Shown here: piece by piece, positions 8,091-16,736 of the stretch
Layout: each line of letters begins with the position of its first letter
Position numbering within the stretch: the stretch's first letter is position 1
From: Candidatus Manganitrophus morganii
Lineage (GTDB): Bacteria; Nitrospirota; Nitrospiria; SBBL01; Manganitrophaceae
Assembly (NCBI GenBank): GCA_021651055.1
Contig: JAJHOH010000001.1
Span: 2,728,001 to 2,792,000, forward strand
Reading direction: 5' to 3'
DNA length: 64,000 nucleotides
Notes under the pieces: model-generated
The model's database searches: none
What the model saw: only the letters and a program-made list of their open reading frames with translations
Told to the model about the DNA's origin: nothing
Translations under genes and position numbers: made by a program

Positions 8091-9628
8091 AATCGATCGG
8101 GATGATCTTTTCGGACAACGGCCATCCCGACAAGAAATAACGCCATCAGCCCATACGCCGCCGCGATCCGGAACGGGTAGATCGTTTCGATCCCCCACGG
8201 GAAAAAGAGCCGTCCATCTTCAAACGGCGAGTGGATCACGCCGAAGAGGGCCAGCGCCCCGGCCGCGCCGAAAAAAAACGCCGCGCGGAGAAGCCGCCGG
8301 TCGATGATCTCCGCCAGCGCTCCACCCCAGAGAAGCGAGGAGACGATAAATCCGTTTGAGAGGAACAACATCGCCTGGTAGGTGATGGCCGTCTCGCCCT
8401 GGAGGTCGGAAGCGCGCTTTCCGAGATGGCCGAGCAAGCCGTTCATCTGGATCAAGATGACGGCGGCGATTACCGGGAGGAAGGCGAAAGCGACCGCTTT
8501 GTAATGCTCCTGGGGGGTGGCGGCGAAGGCCTGCGCGGTGATCTCCAGGCCGATGAAGACCAGGATCGGCGCCACCGCCGTCTCCGGCAGCAGATCGACC
8601 ACATTCCCTAGGAATCCGAAGATTCCGGCGAGCCCGATAAAAAGCGCCGTCGCCAAGGTATAGCCCGCTCCGCCCCCCATCTCCTTGTAAGCCGGATGGC
8701 CGATGTAGGGGGTCGTCTGGACCACGCCGCCGCAGAGGCCGCTCGCGACCGTCGAGAGCCCGCTCGTGAGGAGAATCGACCGGGTATCGTATTCATCCCC
8801 CGCCGCCGCGGCGCTTTCGGTCACGTCGATCCCGCCGATGATGACGATGATGGCGAAGGGGAGGGCGATCGGGAGGTAGGTCAACACATAAGGAAGCCCT
8901 TCTAAGAAGGCCAGCGTCGGCAGAGGGAGCGCTCCGGCGGCCGTTTCGTGGAGCGCCGCTTCGTGTCCCAGTCCGAAAAGACCAAGCAGGTGGGAGAGGA
9001 GAATTCCCAAGACGACCGCCGCGAAGGCGGCGGGGATCCGGAAGGGAAAAGGAATTTTCCCGACGATGCAGGTGAGAATCACGATCAATGAGAGAAAGCC
9101 GACAAGGGGAGACTGAATGATTTTCAGCAGCGGGAGAAAGGCGATCAAGAGAAGCGCCACCCCGGCGATCGGCCCGAGCAGGCCGGCGCGGGGGACGGCC
9201 CGCTGGATCATCGGGCCGAGGAACGCCCCCGCCGTTTTGACCAGCCCGACCAGAATGATCACCGCCGTCGAGATCTTCCAGGCGAGCGCCGCGTCGTTCG
9301 TCGCCACATAGGCGGGGCCGATGACGCCAAAGGTAAAGGCGAAAAGCGAAGGGGTGTCGATGCCGAGCGGCATCGCGGTGATGTCGGTCCTTCCGGTCCG
9401 GCGGGCGAGGCGGATCGCCATGATCGTGTAGGCTAAATCACCGACGAAGACGCCGATCGCCGATCCGGGGATCATCCGGCCATAGACGATCTCGCGCGGA
9501 AACTGAAAGATGCCGACCAGGATCGCCGCCATGATGACCAGCTGGGTCATGTTGTCGACGACGAGGCCGAAGAAGGCGTTGAGATCGCCGGGCCGCAGAA
9601 GGAGTTTTTCTTTAAGATTTCTTCGCAT
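8087..9628 (-). CDS. NCS2-family (xanthine/uracil-type) permease-like membrane protein
   Basis: The 513-residue protein is hydrophobic throughout, with about 12-14 predicted membrane segments. The N-terminal GDLNAFFGLVVDNMTQLVIM and the TDITAMPLGIDTPSLFAF segment match the uncharacterised NCS2/sulfate-permease-fold group annotated as putative xanthine/uracil permeases. Substrate cannot be read from sequence. It is transcribed against the haem genes and ends inside a dispersed repeat. Its start faces the REC-PAS gene across about 150 nt that hold a possible promoter for the latter. Confidence 0.75.
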   Translation of the reverse strand: MRRNLKEKLLLRPGDLNAFFGLVVDNMTQLVIMAAILVGIFQFPREIVYGRMIPGSAIGVFVGDLAYTIMAIRLARRTGRTDITAMPLGIDTPSLFAFTFGVIGPAYVATNDAALAWKISTAVIILVGLVKTAGAFLGPMIQRAVPRAGLLGPIAGVALLLIAFLPLLKIIQSPLVGFLSLIVILTCIVGKIPFPFRIPAAFAAVVLGILLSHLLGLFGLGHEAALHETAAGALPLPTLAFLEGLPYVLTYLPIALPFAIIVIIGGIDVTESAAAAGDEYDTRSILLTSGLSTVASGLCGGVVQTTPYIGHPAYKEMGGGAGYTLATALFIGLAGIFGFLGNVVDLLPETAVAPILVFIGLEITAQAFAATPQEHYKAVAFAFLPVIAAVILIQMNGLLGHLGKRASDLQGETAITYQAMLFLSNGFIVSSLLWGGALAEIIDRRLLRAAFFFGAAGALALFGVIHSPFEDGRLFFPWGIETIYPFRIAAAYGLMALFLVGMAVVRKDHPDRL

Positions 9629-9748
9629 TCGAGCCTGTTCCGAAGGGGAGCTCCAAGCGGAGGAGTATACACACTCAAAACCGGGACCACAACGTTATTT
9701 TTGGGAAACCGACAGGTCTACCCCCGAAGACTTAAAGAGTGTCTTCGC

Positions 9749-9778
9749 TTGCTATTGTCATCCTGAAATTCTTATAAT
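9749..9778 (+). promoter_or_regulatory. Possible sigma70-type promoter for REC-PAS gene
   Basis: TTGCTA (9749-9754) and TATAAT (9773-9778) are separated by 18 nt. Transcription would begin within a few bases of ATG 9789, implying a very short or absent leader; no Shine-Dalgarno is visible. Confidence 0.4.
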
Positions 9779-9788
9779 GTTAATCACT

Positions 9789-10622
9789 ATGGGAAACGCC
9801 TCGAAAATAAATATCCTGCTTGTGGACGACCATCCGGAGAATTTGCTTGTCTTGGAAGCGATTCTGGAATCCCCCGCTTATCACATCGTGAAAGCGCTTT
9901 CCGGGGAGGAGGCACTGAGATGTCTTCTCAATCAGCCCATTTCACTGATCCTCCTCGATGTGCAGATGCCGGGCCTCAACGGATTCGCCACCGCGAGGCT
10001 GATCAAAGAACGGGAGTCGGCGCAGCACATCCCGATTATTTTCATGAGCGCCATCCATAAGGCCTACGAATACGTTTTAAAAGGCTACTCCGCCGGCGGA
10101 GTGGACTACCTCTTTACCCCGTTTGATCCGGAGATCGTCCGGGCAAAAGTGACCGCGCTGGTCGAGCTCTTCAACCGGGAGAGCCAACCCAAACCGCTGG
10201 TCGACATTCTCCATCTGAATGAACGGAGGCACCGTTACCGAAGCTTGGCGGAGGCGCTGCCGATCATTGTCTGGACGGCCTTGCCTGATGGTCCCATCGA
10301 TCACATCAATAAAGAGTGGCGTAATTACACCGGGATGACGTTTGATCAGAGCAAAGGGTGGAGATGGGCGGCCGCCCTGCATCCGGACGATCTTCAATAC
10401 TGTCTTGACAGACTGGCCCGAGCCATCCGCGTGGGGAAGGATTGTGATATCGAATGCCGGCTCAAAAGGAAGGATGGAAGCTACCGCTGGCATCGTCTCC
10501 GGACCGCCCCGGAGCGAAATCTCAAAGGCAAACTGATGGGGTGGTTTGGAAATGCAATCGACATCCACGAGCAAAGACAAGTAGAAGAGACAGAAAGAAA
10601 GAAAACGAAACACTCCTCCTGA
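9789..10622 (+). CDS. Response-regulator receiver plus PAS domain protein without output domain
   Basis: A receiver domain spans about residues 5-125 (ILLVDDHPENLLVLEAIL, phosphoacceptor in LILLDVQMPGLNG, a late Lys region VRAKVTAL). A PAS/PAC domain follows to about 265 (YRSLAEALPIIVWTALPDG ... HPDDLQYCLDR ... DGSYRWHRLRTAPERN ... GNAIDIHEQ). In this architecture a histidine kinase usually follows, but the frame stops soon after the PAC helix and no continuation is visible in the next 200 nt. It may be a real single-output sensor or a truncated hybrid kinase. ATG 9777 is an alternative start. Substrate or signal unknown. Confidence 0.8.
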   Translation: MGNASKINILLVDDHPENLLVLEAILESPAYHIVKALSGEEALRCLLNQPISLILLDVQMPGLNGFATARLIKERESAQHIPIIFMSAIHKAYEYVLKGYSAGGVDYLFTPFDPEIVRAKVTALVELFNRESQPKPLVDILHLNERRHRYRSLAEALPIIVWTALPDGPIDHINKEWRNYTGMTFDQSKGWRWAAALHPDDLQYCLDRLARAIRVGKDCDIECRLKRKDGSYRWHRLRTAPERNLKGKLMGWFGNAIDIHEQRQVEETERKKTKHSS

Positions 10623-10770
10623 TTCCGTTCTGTTTTATTCCCTTCCCTCGCCTTTTCGGGGCACTGTCCCGGACTTCCAACAAGACATTCATCGCGTAGG
10701 CTTCGCCCCTCCGACCCGACAAGAATCGGGACGAGGCATGCCTCACCCTGCGTCTTTTTCTGTGCCTTTC

Positions 10771-10799
10771 TTGAATCTTTTTCCTATTTCTCATAGAAT
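10771..10799 (+). promoter_or_regulatory. Sigma70-type promoter of hemG
   Basis: TTGAAT (10771-10776), a 17-nt spacer and TAGAAT (10794-10799) precede hemG by 24 nt. The preceding 150 nt hold no gene that I can support. Confidence 0.65.
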
Positions 10800-10823
10800 G
10801 GCGGAAAATCTAGTAGGGACCGT

Positions 10824-12245
10824 ATGGAACAGAAAAAGAAGGTCATCATTGTCGGCGGCGGAATCACCGGGCTTTCGACGGCTTATTTTCTCCAGGAGAA
10901 AATGAAAGAGAACGCTCTTCCGATCGACTGCATGCTGATCGAATCGGACGCCCGTTTCGGCGGGAAGGTGGTGACGGAGCGGGTCGACGGGTTTGTGATC
11001 GAAGGGGGGCCCGATTCGTTCATCACGCAGAAGCCGTGGGCGCTCGATCTCTGCAAGCGGCTGGGGCTGACCGACCGGCTGATTCAGACCAACCCCGTGG
11101 AGAAGGCGATTTATATCCTCTCGGAGGGAAGACTCTGCTCGATCCCGGAGGGGTTCAACTTGATGGTGCCGGGGCGGGTGATGCCGTTTCTTTTCTCCCC
11201 GCTGGTCTCGCCGTTCGGAAAGGCGCGGATGGGGCTCGATCTCCTCATCCCGCGAAAAGGGACGCCGGAGGATGAGAGCATCGCGTCATTCGTCCGCCGA
11301 AGACTGGGACAGGCGGCGGTCGAGCAATTCGCCGAGCCGATCCTCGCCGGGATCTACGCGGGGGACGCCGAGAAGTTGAGCATGATGGCGACCTTTCCGC
11401 AATTTGCGCAAATGGAGCGGGAACATGGGAGCCTCGTCTGGGGGATGTGGATGCGCCGGTGGGATGCCGCTAAAAAGCCGCTCCGGAAGAGTGAATGGAG
11501 TCTCTTCGTTTCGCTCCGGGATGGGCTGGCCGGTTTAATCGAAGCGATCCGATCAAGATTAGATCAGGTGATGTTGCTCTCCGGCCGGAAGGTCGTCGGT
11601 ATCCGTCCCGCGGGAACGCAGTTTGAAGTTTCTCTCGATGGAGAGAAACTCCTCGCCGACGCGGTCGTGATCACGACGAAAACCCACACGGCCGCCGACT
11701 GGATCGAGGGGTGGGATGCGCCGCTGGCGAAGCGGCTCCGGGAGAATGAATATGTCTCGACGGCGACCGTCTCGTTGGGGTTCCGGAAGGCCGACGTTCC
11801 CCATCCGCTCAACGGCTTCGGTTTTGTGATCCCGCGGCGGGAGAAGCGGAAGATCATGGCGGCGACCTGGACCTCCACCAAGTTCCCCGGCCGGGCGCCT
11901 GAGGGGCATGTTTTGATCCGGTCTTTTCTGGGGGGAGCGCATCAGGAAGAGGTCGTCGGTCTGGACGATGCGTCGCTCATCTCGGTTGTCCGGGAAGAGC
12001 TCCGGTCGATTTTAAAGATTAAGGCCGAGCCGGTGGCGGCCCGCCATTTCCGCTGGATCAAGGCGAACCCGCAGTACCATGTCGGCCACCTCGACTGGGT
12101 GGCGTCCGTCGAAAAAGAGGGGGCGAAGCACCGCGGCCTCTACCTTATCGGGGCCGCTTATCGGGGGGTCGGCCTTCCGGATTGCATTCATCAGGGGATG
12201 GAAACGGCGGAGAAGATCGTTCGATCGGTCTCTTCTAGAACCTGA
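10824..12245 (+). CDS. hemG: Protoporphyrinogen/coproporphyrinogen oxidase (FAD-dependent, HemG/HemY type)
   Basis: The flavoprotein oxidises the porphyrinogen to the porphyrin before metal insertion. The Rossmann FAD motif VIIVGGGITGLSTAYFL opens the protein, followed by GGKVVTERVDGFVIEGGPDSF. The C-terminal HRGLYLIGAAYRGVGLPDCIHQGMETAEKI closes the FAD site. Length (473 aa) is normal. A TAGGGA-like Shine-Dalgarno lies close upstream of ATG 10824 and a promoter at 10771. It is separated from hemEH by two unrelated genes but completes the late haem pathway. A hairpin after its stop ends transcription. Confidence 0.93.
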   Translation: MEQKKKVIIVGGGITGLSTAYFLQEKMKENALPIDCMLIESDARFGGKVVTERVDGFVIEGGPDSFITQKPWALDLCKRLGLTDRLIQTNPVEKAIYILSEGRLCSIPEGFNLMVPGRVMPFLFSPLVSPFGKARMGLDLLIPRKGTPEDESIASFVRRRLGQAAVEQFAEPILAGIYAGDAEKLSMMATFPQFAQMEREHGSLVWGMWMRRWDAAKKPLRKSEWSLFVSLRDGLAGLIEAIRSRLDQVMLLSGRKVVGIRPAGTQFEVSLDGEKLLADAVVITTKTHTAADWIEGWDAPLAKRLRENEYVSTATVSLGFRKADVPHPLNGFGFVIPRREKRKIMAATWTSTKFPGRAPEGHVLIRSFLGGAHQEEVVGLDDASLISVVREELRSILKIKAEPVAARHFRWIKANPQYHVGHLDWVASVEKEGAKHRGLYLIGAAYRGVGLPDCIHQGMETAEKIVRSVSSRT

Positions 12246-12257
12246 ATAAAAAGAAAA

Positions 12258-12305
12258 GCCCCCAGCCTGTTCCTCCCCCCTTGGTGGAAGAGGTCAGGCG
12301 GGGGC
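12258..12305. terminator. Probable bidirectional terminator between hemG and the TPR gene
   Basis: GCCCCCAGCCTG pairs imperfectly with CAGGCGGGGGC around a loop. It lies between convergent genes, with A-rich sequence on the left and TT-rich on the right. Confidence 0.6.
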
Positions 12306-12345
12306 AAATTTTCATCCGGATGATCGTCCTGCTTTAAGCGCTCGG

Positions 12346-12690
12346 CTACCCTTGCGGGATCATTTCCGGCGACTCTGCCTGTGCAATCAAATTGGCCGCC
12401 TGGTCAAAATGTTTCTCTGCCTGGTCTGTTTGTCCCGCCGCCGCCAGGGCCATTGCCAAGTTGACATGGGTTTCCGGCGTGGTGGGGTCCTCTTGCTCGG
12501 CCGCTTGGAAGTGGATTACCGCTTCATCGAACTTGTCTTCCCTAAAAGCCTCGACCCCTTTCTTAAAGTGTTTTTTCGCTTCCTCATCCGCAATTCCTTT
12601 CGGCTGCACCGGCTCGATGTGATCGGCGAAAACCGGTCCGGTCATCACTGCCAGCAGGAGTGCCGCTAAAAATCCAATCCATTTTTTCAT
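12346..12690 (-). CDS. Small exported TPR protein
   Basis: A signal peptide spans residues 1-22 (FLAALLLAVMTGPVFA). The mature part (about 92 aa) consists of about two tetratricopeptide repeats (EAKKHFKKGVEAFREDKFDEAVIHFQAAEQEDPTT, then PETHVNLAMALAAAGQTDQAEKHFDQAANL). TPRs bind peptides; the partner is unknown. It is the last gene of the minus-strand metal cluster, 81 nt after the TlpA-like gene, and may belong to it. Start is supported by an AAGAG-type ribosome site. Confidence 0.85.
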   Translation of the reverse strand: MKKWIGFLAALLLAVMTGPVFADHIEPVQPKGIADEEAKKHFKKGVEAFREDKFDEAVIHFQAAEQEDPTTPETHVNLAMALAAAGQTDQAEKHFDQAANLIAQAESPEMIPQG

Positions 12691-12771
12691 CGCTCTTCCT
12701 CCCTCTGATTCTAACTCTCAAGATTTTATTCTAGGCGCTTCGAATAGAAGGGATCAATTCACTCTATTGGG

Positions 12772-13389
12772 CTACTCCGAATCAGTACTCTCGAGGTGAA
12801 GGGTAGGCGGTGGAGCGCTCAACCCGAGCGTTGGTTTTTTCAGTAACCTTTTAAAAGCTTCCTCGATACTCTGCTCCGTCAATGTCCCCCCCACGACCCG
12901 TTCTCGAATAATTCCGTCTTGATCGATAAAGAAGGTCACCGGCAGGCTGACGACGCCGAAGCGCTCGGCGATGTTCGCCCTCCGGTCGAGGAGGATGGGG
13001 AAGGTCAACTTTCCATGGTGCGCGAAGGAGCTTGCCGTGTCGAGTTTCTCCCCGAAATTCACCGCGAGAACCACCAGGCCGTCCTTCTCGTATCTTTCAT
13101 AAGCGGCCTGGATCTCCGGCATTTCTTTCTTACACGGTTCGCACCAGGTGGCCCAGAAGGTCAACAGCACCACCTTGCCGCGATAGTCGTTCAGCGAGAC
13201 GGTCTTCCCCTTGAGCGTTTCGGCTTGAATGGAAGGGGCCGGGCCGCCGACCTGCGGCGGCTTCGACCCCATGCCAATAAGGACTCCCCAAGAGAGAAGA
13301 AGGACGAAGAAGAGGCCGGCTTCCCGAAGGGAAAGGCGGGGAGGGGCGGGAGCCCCTCCCTTTTTTATTTTTTGATGATTGTCTTTCAT
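12772..13389 (-). CDS. TlpA/ResA-type membrane-anchored thioredoxin
   Basis: A single N-terminal membrane segment (about residues 26-45) anchors a periplasmic thioredoxin fold. Redox Cys are in TFWATWCEPCKKEMPEI near residue 85; the cis-Pro region is VVSLPVTFFIDQDG. TlpA/ResA proteins reduce disulfides during cytochrome c or copper-protein maturation. It follows the beta-propeller lipoprotein gene by 9 nt, so the two are very likely co-transcribed. The Lys-rich, Pro-rich N-terminus is unusual but does not affect the fold. Confidence 0.9.
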   Translation of the reverse strand: MKDNHQKIKKGGAPAPPRLSLREAGLFFVLLLSWGVLIGMGSKPPQVGGPAPSIQAETLKGKTVSLNDYRGKVVLLTFWATWCEPCKKEMPEIQAAYERYEKDGLVVLAVNFGEKLDTASSFAHHGKLTFPILLDRRANIAERFGVVSLPVTFFIDQDGIIRERVVGGTLTEQSIEEAFKRLLKKPTLGLSAPPPTLHLESTDSE

Positions 13390-13398
13390 TTGAAACCT

Positions 13399-14829
13399 CT
13401 ATTCATGAGAAAGATCCCCTTCCAGTGAAAAGACCAGAAGGCTGGTCGGTGTTCCGCCGACTTGAACGGTATCGACCACCGCATTGCTGGTGGCGTCGAT
13501 CACCGACACCGTTCCCTCGGTGCGGTTGGTCGCGAAAACATGTGTTGCTTGGCCGCCTTCCTCTAAAATCGCGATCGATCTTCCTGCCGTGGTTGTTCCG
13601 ACAGTAATCTCGGCCGGAGCAGGCAGGGTCGGCAGAGCGGAAATGTCATAGGCCAGGACGACATCTCTTCTTTGGGTCGGCCTCTGTGCACTTCCCGACC
13701 CGGCGACATACATTTTTGCCCCGTCCGACGTAAATTCAATCGCACCTGGATTAATATTCACAAGATCGTGCGTTGTGGCGCCGTTGGGGTTGGTTACATC
13801 GATGACTGTCAGTTTGCCCGTCACCGTGGACGAATCGAAGCCTCGGACGATAACGAAGCGGCCATCAGGGGTGACGTGAGTCGCGCCTGCAAATCCAATG
13901 TCCAGTGTCGTCTCAATTGCGAGGGTGGCCGGGTTGATGATGTTGACGGTTCCATAATCCTCATTGTTGTTGTAGATTTTCCCGCTGACCTCGGAAAACA
14001 CCATCCCGTGTGGACCGGCTTCGTTCGGCGTGGTGATATCGGCATCACAGGTTCCCCCTGTTTCCTGCGCCGGATCGCAAAGGTCGATCGTATCGATCAC
14101 GGTGAGATAGTTGGGGTTTGGTGAGGCTTCCGTTCCAGGATCATTGTCGATGACGGAGATCGTTCCGTCGATAATGTTGCTGATGAAGGCCCGAAGCGGA
14201 ATCGAAGCCTCGGTCGCCGTCGGTGTGCTGAAGGCGGTTTTGTGGTGTCCTTTCCCCACACAGATCGTGGCAAGCACCTCGCCGGCGTTCACCTCTTCCT
14301 CTTCATCGTCGTGACCGGCGGTGCCATGGTTTTGGATCACGGAGACCGATCCAGTCTGGGCCGTGTTGCAGGCGGCGGTGACGGTGTCGATCCCGGTCGT
14401 CGGGTCTGAATCATTCTGGACCCAGATCCGGCTTCCTTCCGGGTCGCGATTGATGTGGACGGGCCGCTGGCCGACGGGGATGAATTTCCTAAACGTGGTT
14501 ATATCCCCCACCGGATCGAGCGCGGCGACTTGGTTCGTGCTCCCCAGGTTGATGAAGATGTGGTTCTTCCTCGACGAGGTCATATCCCCTACGCTGGAAA
14601 AGAGATCGATCGGCTCGACCAGCGTGTTTCCTGCAACGCCGTGCTCGATGACGGAGACTGTCCCGTTCGTGTTTCCGACTAAGATCCGGGCTTCCACCCC
14701 GGCGGGTGCCCCTGCACTTTGCGAGAGACTGGAAGGGGGGCTCGACTGGCTGCCGCATCCGGTGACGGCAAAAAGGGTGGATAGGGCGATCAATAATCTA
14801 AAACGAGTAACCTGCTTTTTGAAATTCAT
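13399..14829 (-). CDS. YVTN-type beta-propeller lipoprotein
   Basis: The start at 14829 is chosen because GGAGGAAG lies just upstream and gives a lipoprotein signal peptide (lipobox ending VTGC near residue 23); a longer in-frame reading lacks this. The remainder is a series of YVTN/NHL-like blades: LVGNTNGTVSVIEHG, ALDPVGDITTF, FISNIIDGTISVID, NNNEDYGTVNIINPATLAIETTLDIG, ATNRTEGTVSVIDATSNAVVDTVQVGGTP. Such propellers usually mediate protein or metal-centre contacts; no catalytic residues can be assigned. It lies between an outer-membrane protein and a TlpA-like thioredoxin in the metal-transport cluster. Confidence 0.85.
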   Translation of the reverse strand: MNFKKQVTRFRLLIALSTLFAVTGCGSQSSPPSSLSQSAGAPAGVEARILVGNTNGTVSVIEHGVAGNTLVEPIDLFSSVGDMTSSRKNHIFINLGSTNQVAALDPVGDITTFRKFIPVGQRPVHINRDPEGSRIWVQNDSDPTTGIDTVTAACNTAQTGSVSVIQNHGTAGHDDEEEEVNAGEVLATICVGKGHHKTAFSTPTATEASIPLRAFISNIIDGTISVIDNDPGTEASPNPNYLTVIDTIDLCDPAQETGGTCDADITTPNEAGPHGMVFSEVSGKIYNNNEDYGTVNIINPATLAIETTLDIGFAGATHVTPDGRFVIVRGFDSSTVTGKLTVIDVTNPNGATTHDLVNINPGAIEFTSDGAKMYVAGSGSAQRPTQRRDVVLAYDISALPTLPAPAEITVGTTTAGRSIAILEEGGQATHVFATNRTEGTVSVIDATSNAVVDTVQVGGTPTSLLVFSLEGDLSHE

Positions 14830-14854
14830 GGCACTTCCTCCGATTTGATCAATT

Positions 14855-15850
14855 TTAGAAAACATGAGAGACCCCGAAGATGAAGCCGTAGCGAGGGGCG
14901 ATGTTGACCTCGTTGACCTCTTGATAGATCGGGAGCTGGACATGGGTATAGAGCGCCGTGTTGGGGGTCGCCTGAAGCGTCACCCCCGGCGTCAAATAGA
15001 CCCATCTTCCGCCGGTGCTCGGGACTTTTTCTCCCTTGAATTCATCATGCGGAGACTGGCGAAGATTCACCTGGAGACTGACCAGCGCCTTTTCCATCAG
15101 GCGATAGGAGCCGCCCGCATTCACAAGGAGGGTGTGGCCGAAGCGATAGTCGAGCGGATTCTCGGTGTTGATCTGATAGGAGGTGGAGAAGAAGGTGTCG
15201 AATTCGTGCGGGATGATCTGGTAGGCATAATAAAGAGAAGCGATGCCGTCCCAAGAGCCGGTGCCGGGCTGGATCGTCGGCTCGTTGATTGCGCCGTCGT
15301 GATCGAGGAGTTTATATTCCCCCGTCGGGGTCTTTACTCCCAAACCGACCACCATGAGATTCTTGGTCCTGACCAGGAGGGCATATTTTCCGATCAAACG
15401 AATGTCGCCGAACCCCGAGCTTCCGTCCGACCGGCTGAAGTCGCCGGGAACATGGGCATGCTCGTGGGTCCGTAGATTAAAGAAGGGGACCGATGCGGTG
15501 AGGGTAAACCGCTCGCTGACCCCGAATCCGAGATCGAGCTGCATCAGCTCATTGTTGGTCCGGATCTCGCTGTGACCGTTCGGGACGATCACCCCGTTTT
15601 CGAAATCGATCCGGGGAACCAGCGCCTCGGAAGCTTTGTCGTTGCCCCGGAGGATCTGATCCATCGGGATCCAACGATAGGAGAGATCGACGACAATCTG
15701 GCCGGGGGTGGCGATTCCCTCTTGGGTGCCGGTGACAAGGAAACAGTTTGCCGATCCGCAGCTTGCGAGGGCGACCTTCGCGCTCAGCATCATGATCAGT
15801 GCGACGAGTAAGACGAGTAAACCGATGTTCCATAGAACGATCCGACGCAT
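14855..15850 (-). CDS. Outer-membrane beta-barrel protein, MetA/transporter-like
   Basis: A signal peptide (about residues 1-29, ...AKVALA) precedes an alternating hydrophobic pattern that ends in GFIFGVSHVF, a typical barrel C-terminal Phe. The pattern of LDLGFGVSERFTLTASVPFFN and FGDIRLIGKYALL resembles the phenol-degradation MetA-like/alpha-amylase-inhibitor-like barrel group. A loop near residue 132 is His-rich (RTHEHAHVPGDF), which may bind metal. An AAGGAG site precedes ATG. It lies 25 nt upstream of the propeller lipoprotein in the same direction. Confidence 0.75.
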   Translation of the reverse strand: MRRIVLWNIGLLVLLVALIMMLSAKVALASCGSANCFLVTGTQEGIATPGQIVVDLSYRWIPMDQILRGNDKASEALVPRIDFENGVIVPNGHSEIRTNNELMQLDLGFGVSERFTLTASVPFFNLRTHEHAHVPGDFSRSDGSSGFGDIRLIGKYALLVRTKNLMVVGLGVKTPTGEYKLLDHDGAINEPTIQPGTGSWDGIASLYYAYQIIPHEFDTFFSTSYQINTENPLDYRFGHTLLVNAGGSYRLMEKALVSLQVNLRQSPHDEFKGEKVPSTGGRWVYLTPGVTLQATPNTALYTHVQLPIYQEVNEVNIAPRYGFIFGVSHVF

Positions 15851-15968
15851 GAAAACTCCTTTTCAGTGATTTCGGATCGCGCCGAGTGAGACCACGCTGA
15901 ACACCAATGTGCAGGCGGTCACTTCCGCGGCGCGTCCGAATGAATGATTTGACGAAGAACGAAATGAT

Positions 15969-16286
15969 TTAGGAAAGGGAAAAAGGAGGAGGCCGGATGG
16001 TCCCGGTGGAGAGGGGTTGCGGCCGGGGAGGTTCTTCCGGTTGAATGGTCGGGATTTCAAAAGAAGGGGTCGATTGCCCGTCGAGGGTCTGCCCCGATGT
16101 GTGGACGAAGGTCGAGGCGGCGCACATCCAGGTGCAGATGAAAGAGGCATGCTGCTTGGCATGATCCTCCGCATGCTCCTCATGGCTGAGGGCATGCCCC
16201 TCGGCGCGAACCATGATTAGGCCGGTCGAGATAAGATAGACCAGTGTAAAGAGAAGGGCGGTCTGTTTAATCCACACTCTGGACAT
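15969..16286 (-). CDS. Small membrane protein with His/Cys-rich periplasmic segment (S1)
   Basis: About 105 residues: an N-terminal membrane segment (LLFTLVYLISTGLIMV) followed by ALSHEEHAEDHAKQHASFIC and then TWMCAAS, so seven His/Cys residues lie just outside the membrane. The C-terminal third is Pro-rich. GTG at 16295 is an alternative start. I do not recognise a named family, although the H...C..W.C.A arrangement resembles two other small proteins in this cluster (16402-16716, 19887-20198). Metal binding is inferred from composition and from its position beside a zinc-type ABC transporter. Confidence 0.6.
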   Translation of the reverse strand: MSRVWIKQTALLFTLVYLISTGLIMVRAEGHALSHEEHAEDHAKQHASFICTWMCAASTFVHTSGQTLDGQSTPSFEIPTIQPEEPPRPQPLSTGTIRPPPFSLS

Positions 16287-16401
16287 CGTGTTCACAAGTT
16301 AAAGGAGCGTGCGAAGCATCGCCTTTCCAGGCGGATCGCGGGTGAACCAAGAGAATGGCCCCATTCGGGAGCGGGCTCATTCAGGGAATGTTAAATAAGG
16401 T

Positions 16402-16716
16402 TCAGAGGGGAGGGGCCCGGCTGTGAAGCCGCAGGAGAAGGGATTGATGGGGGAGCGTTTTCGGAAGGGCAAGAACCGTTCCGATGAATAACAGAGAGAG
16501 GGTCAGGGGAACCATTTGCGTCCGGTCGGTGACGGTGGCTGCGCAGGCGAGGAGACAAGAGGCGCTGTGCGAGACCGTCCGGCCGTGGTGATGGCTCTGC
16601 TCCGTGGGGGAGTCGAACGCGCAAAGGGTTCCTAGAATGAGCGCTGCAAAATAGATTACAGGGAAGGAGAGGAAGAGAATCTTTTTGTAGCTTAAGCGGA
16701 ACATGCCTCTATTCAT
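16402..16716 (-). CDS. Small two-helix membrane protein with His/Cys loop (S2)
   Basis: Two hydrophobic segments (FLSFPVIYFAALILGTL and VPLTLSLLFIGTVLAL) bracket a loop of SHHHGRTVSHSASCLLACAA. The start is uncertain: ATG 16716 and ATG 16704 are both possible and neither has a good ribosome site; a perfect ATAGCGCTAT palindrome (16715-16724) overlaps the first. It follows the permease gene by about 20 nt. The loop is similar in composition to S1 and S3. A role in metal sensing or delivery is inference only. Confidence 0.6.
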   Translation of the reverse strand: MNRGMFRLSYKKILFLSFPVIYFAALILGTLCAFDSPTEQSHHHGRTVSHSASCLLACAATVTDRTQMVPLTLSLLFIGTVLALPKTLPHQSLLLRLHSRAPPL

Positions 16717-16736
16717 AGCGCTATTCAAACTTGTTG

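Noticed and set aside
6825-8198. 457-residue minus-strand frame across hemE/hemH
   Set aside because: Antisense to two well-supported haem genes, without domain features.
15863-16195. 110-residue minus-strand frame overlapping the small S1 gene
   Set aside because: The alternative frame lacks a membrane segment and reads as low-complexity Pro/Ser; the S1 frame has a signal/anchor and patterned His/Cys.
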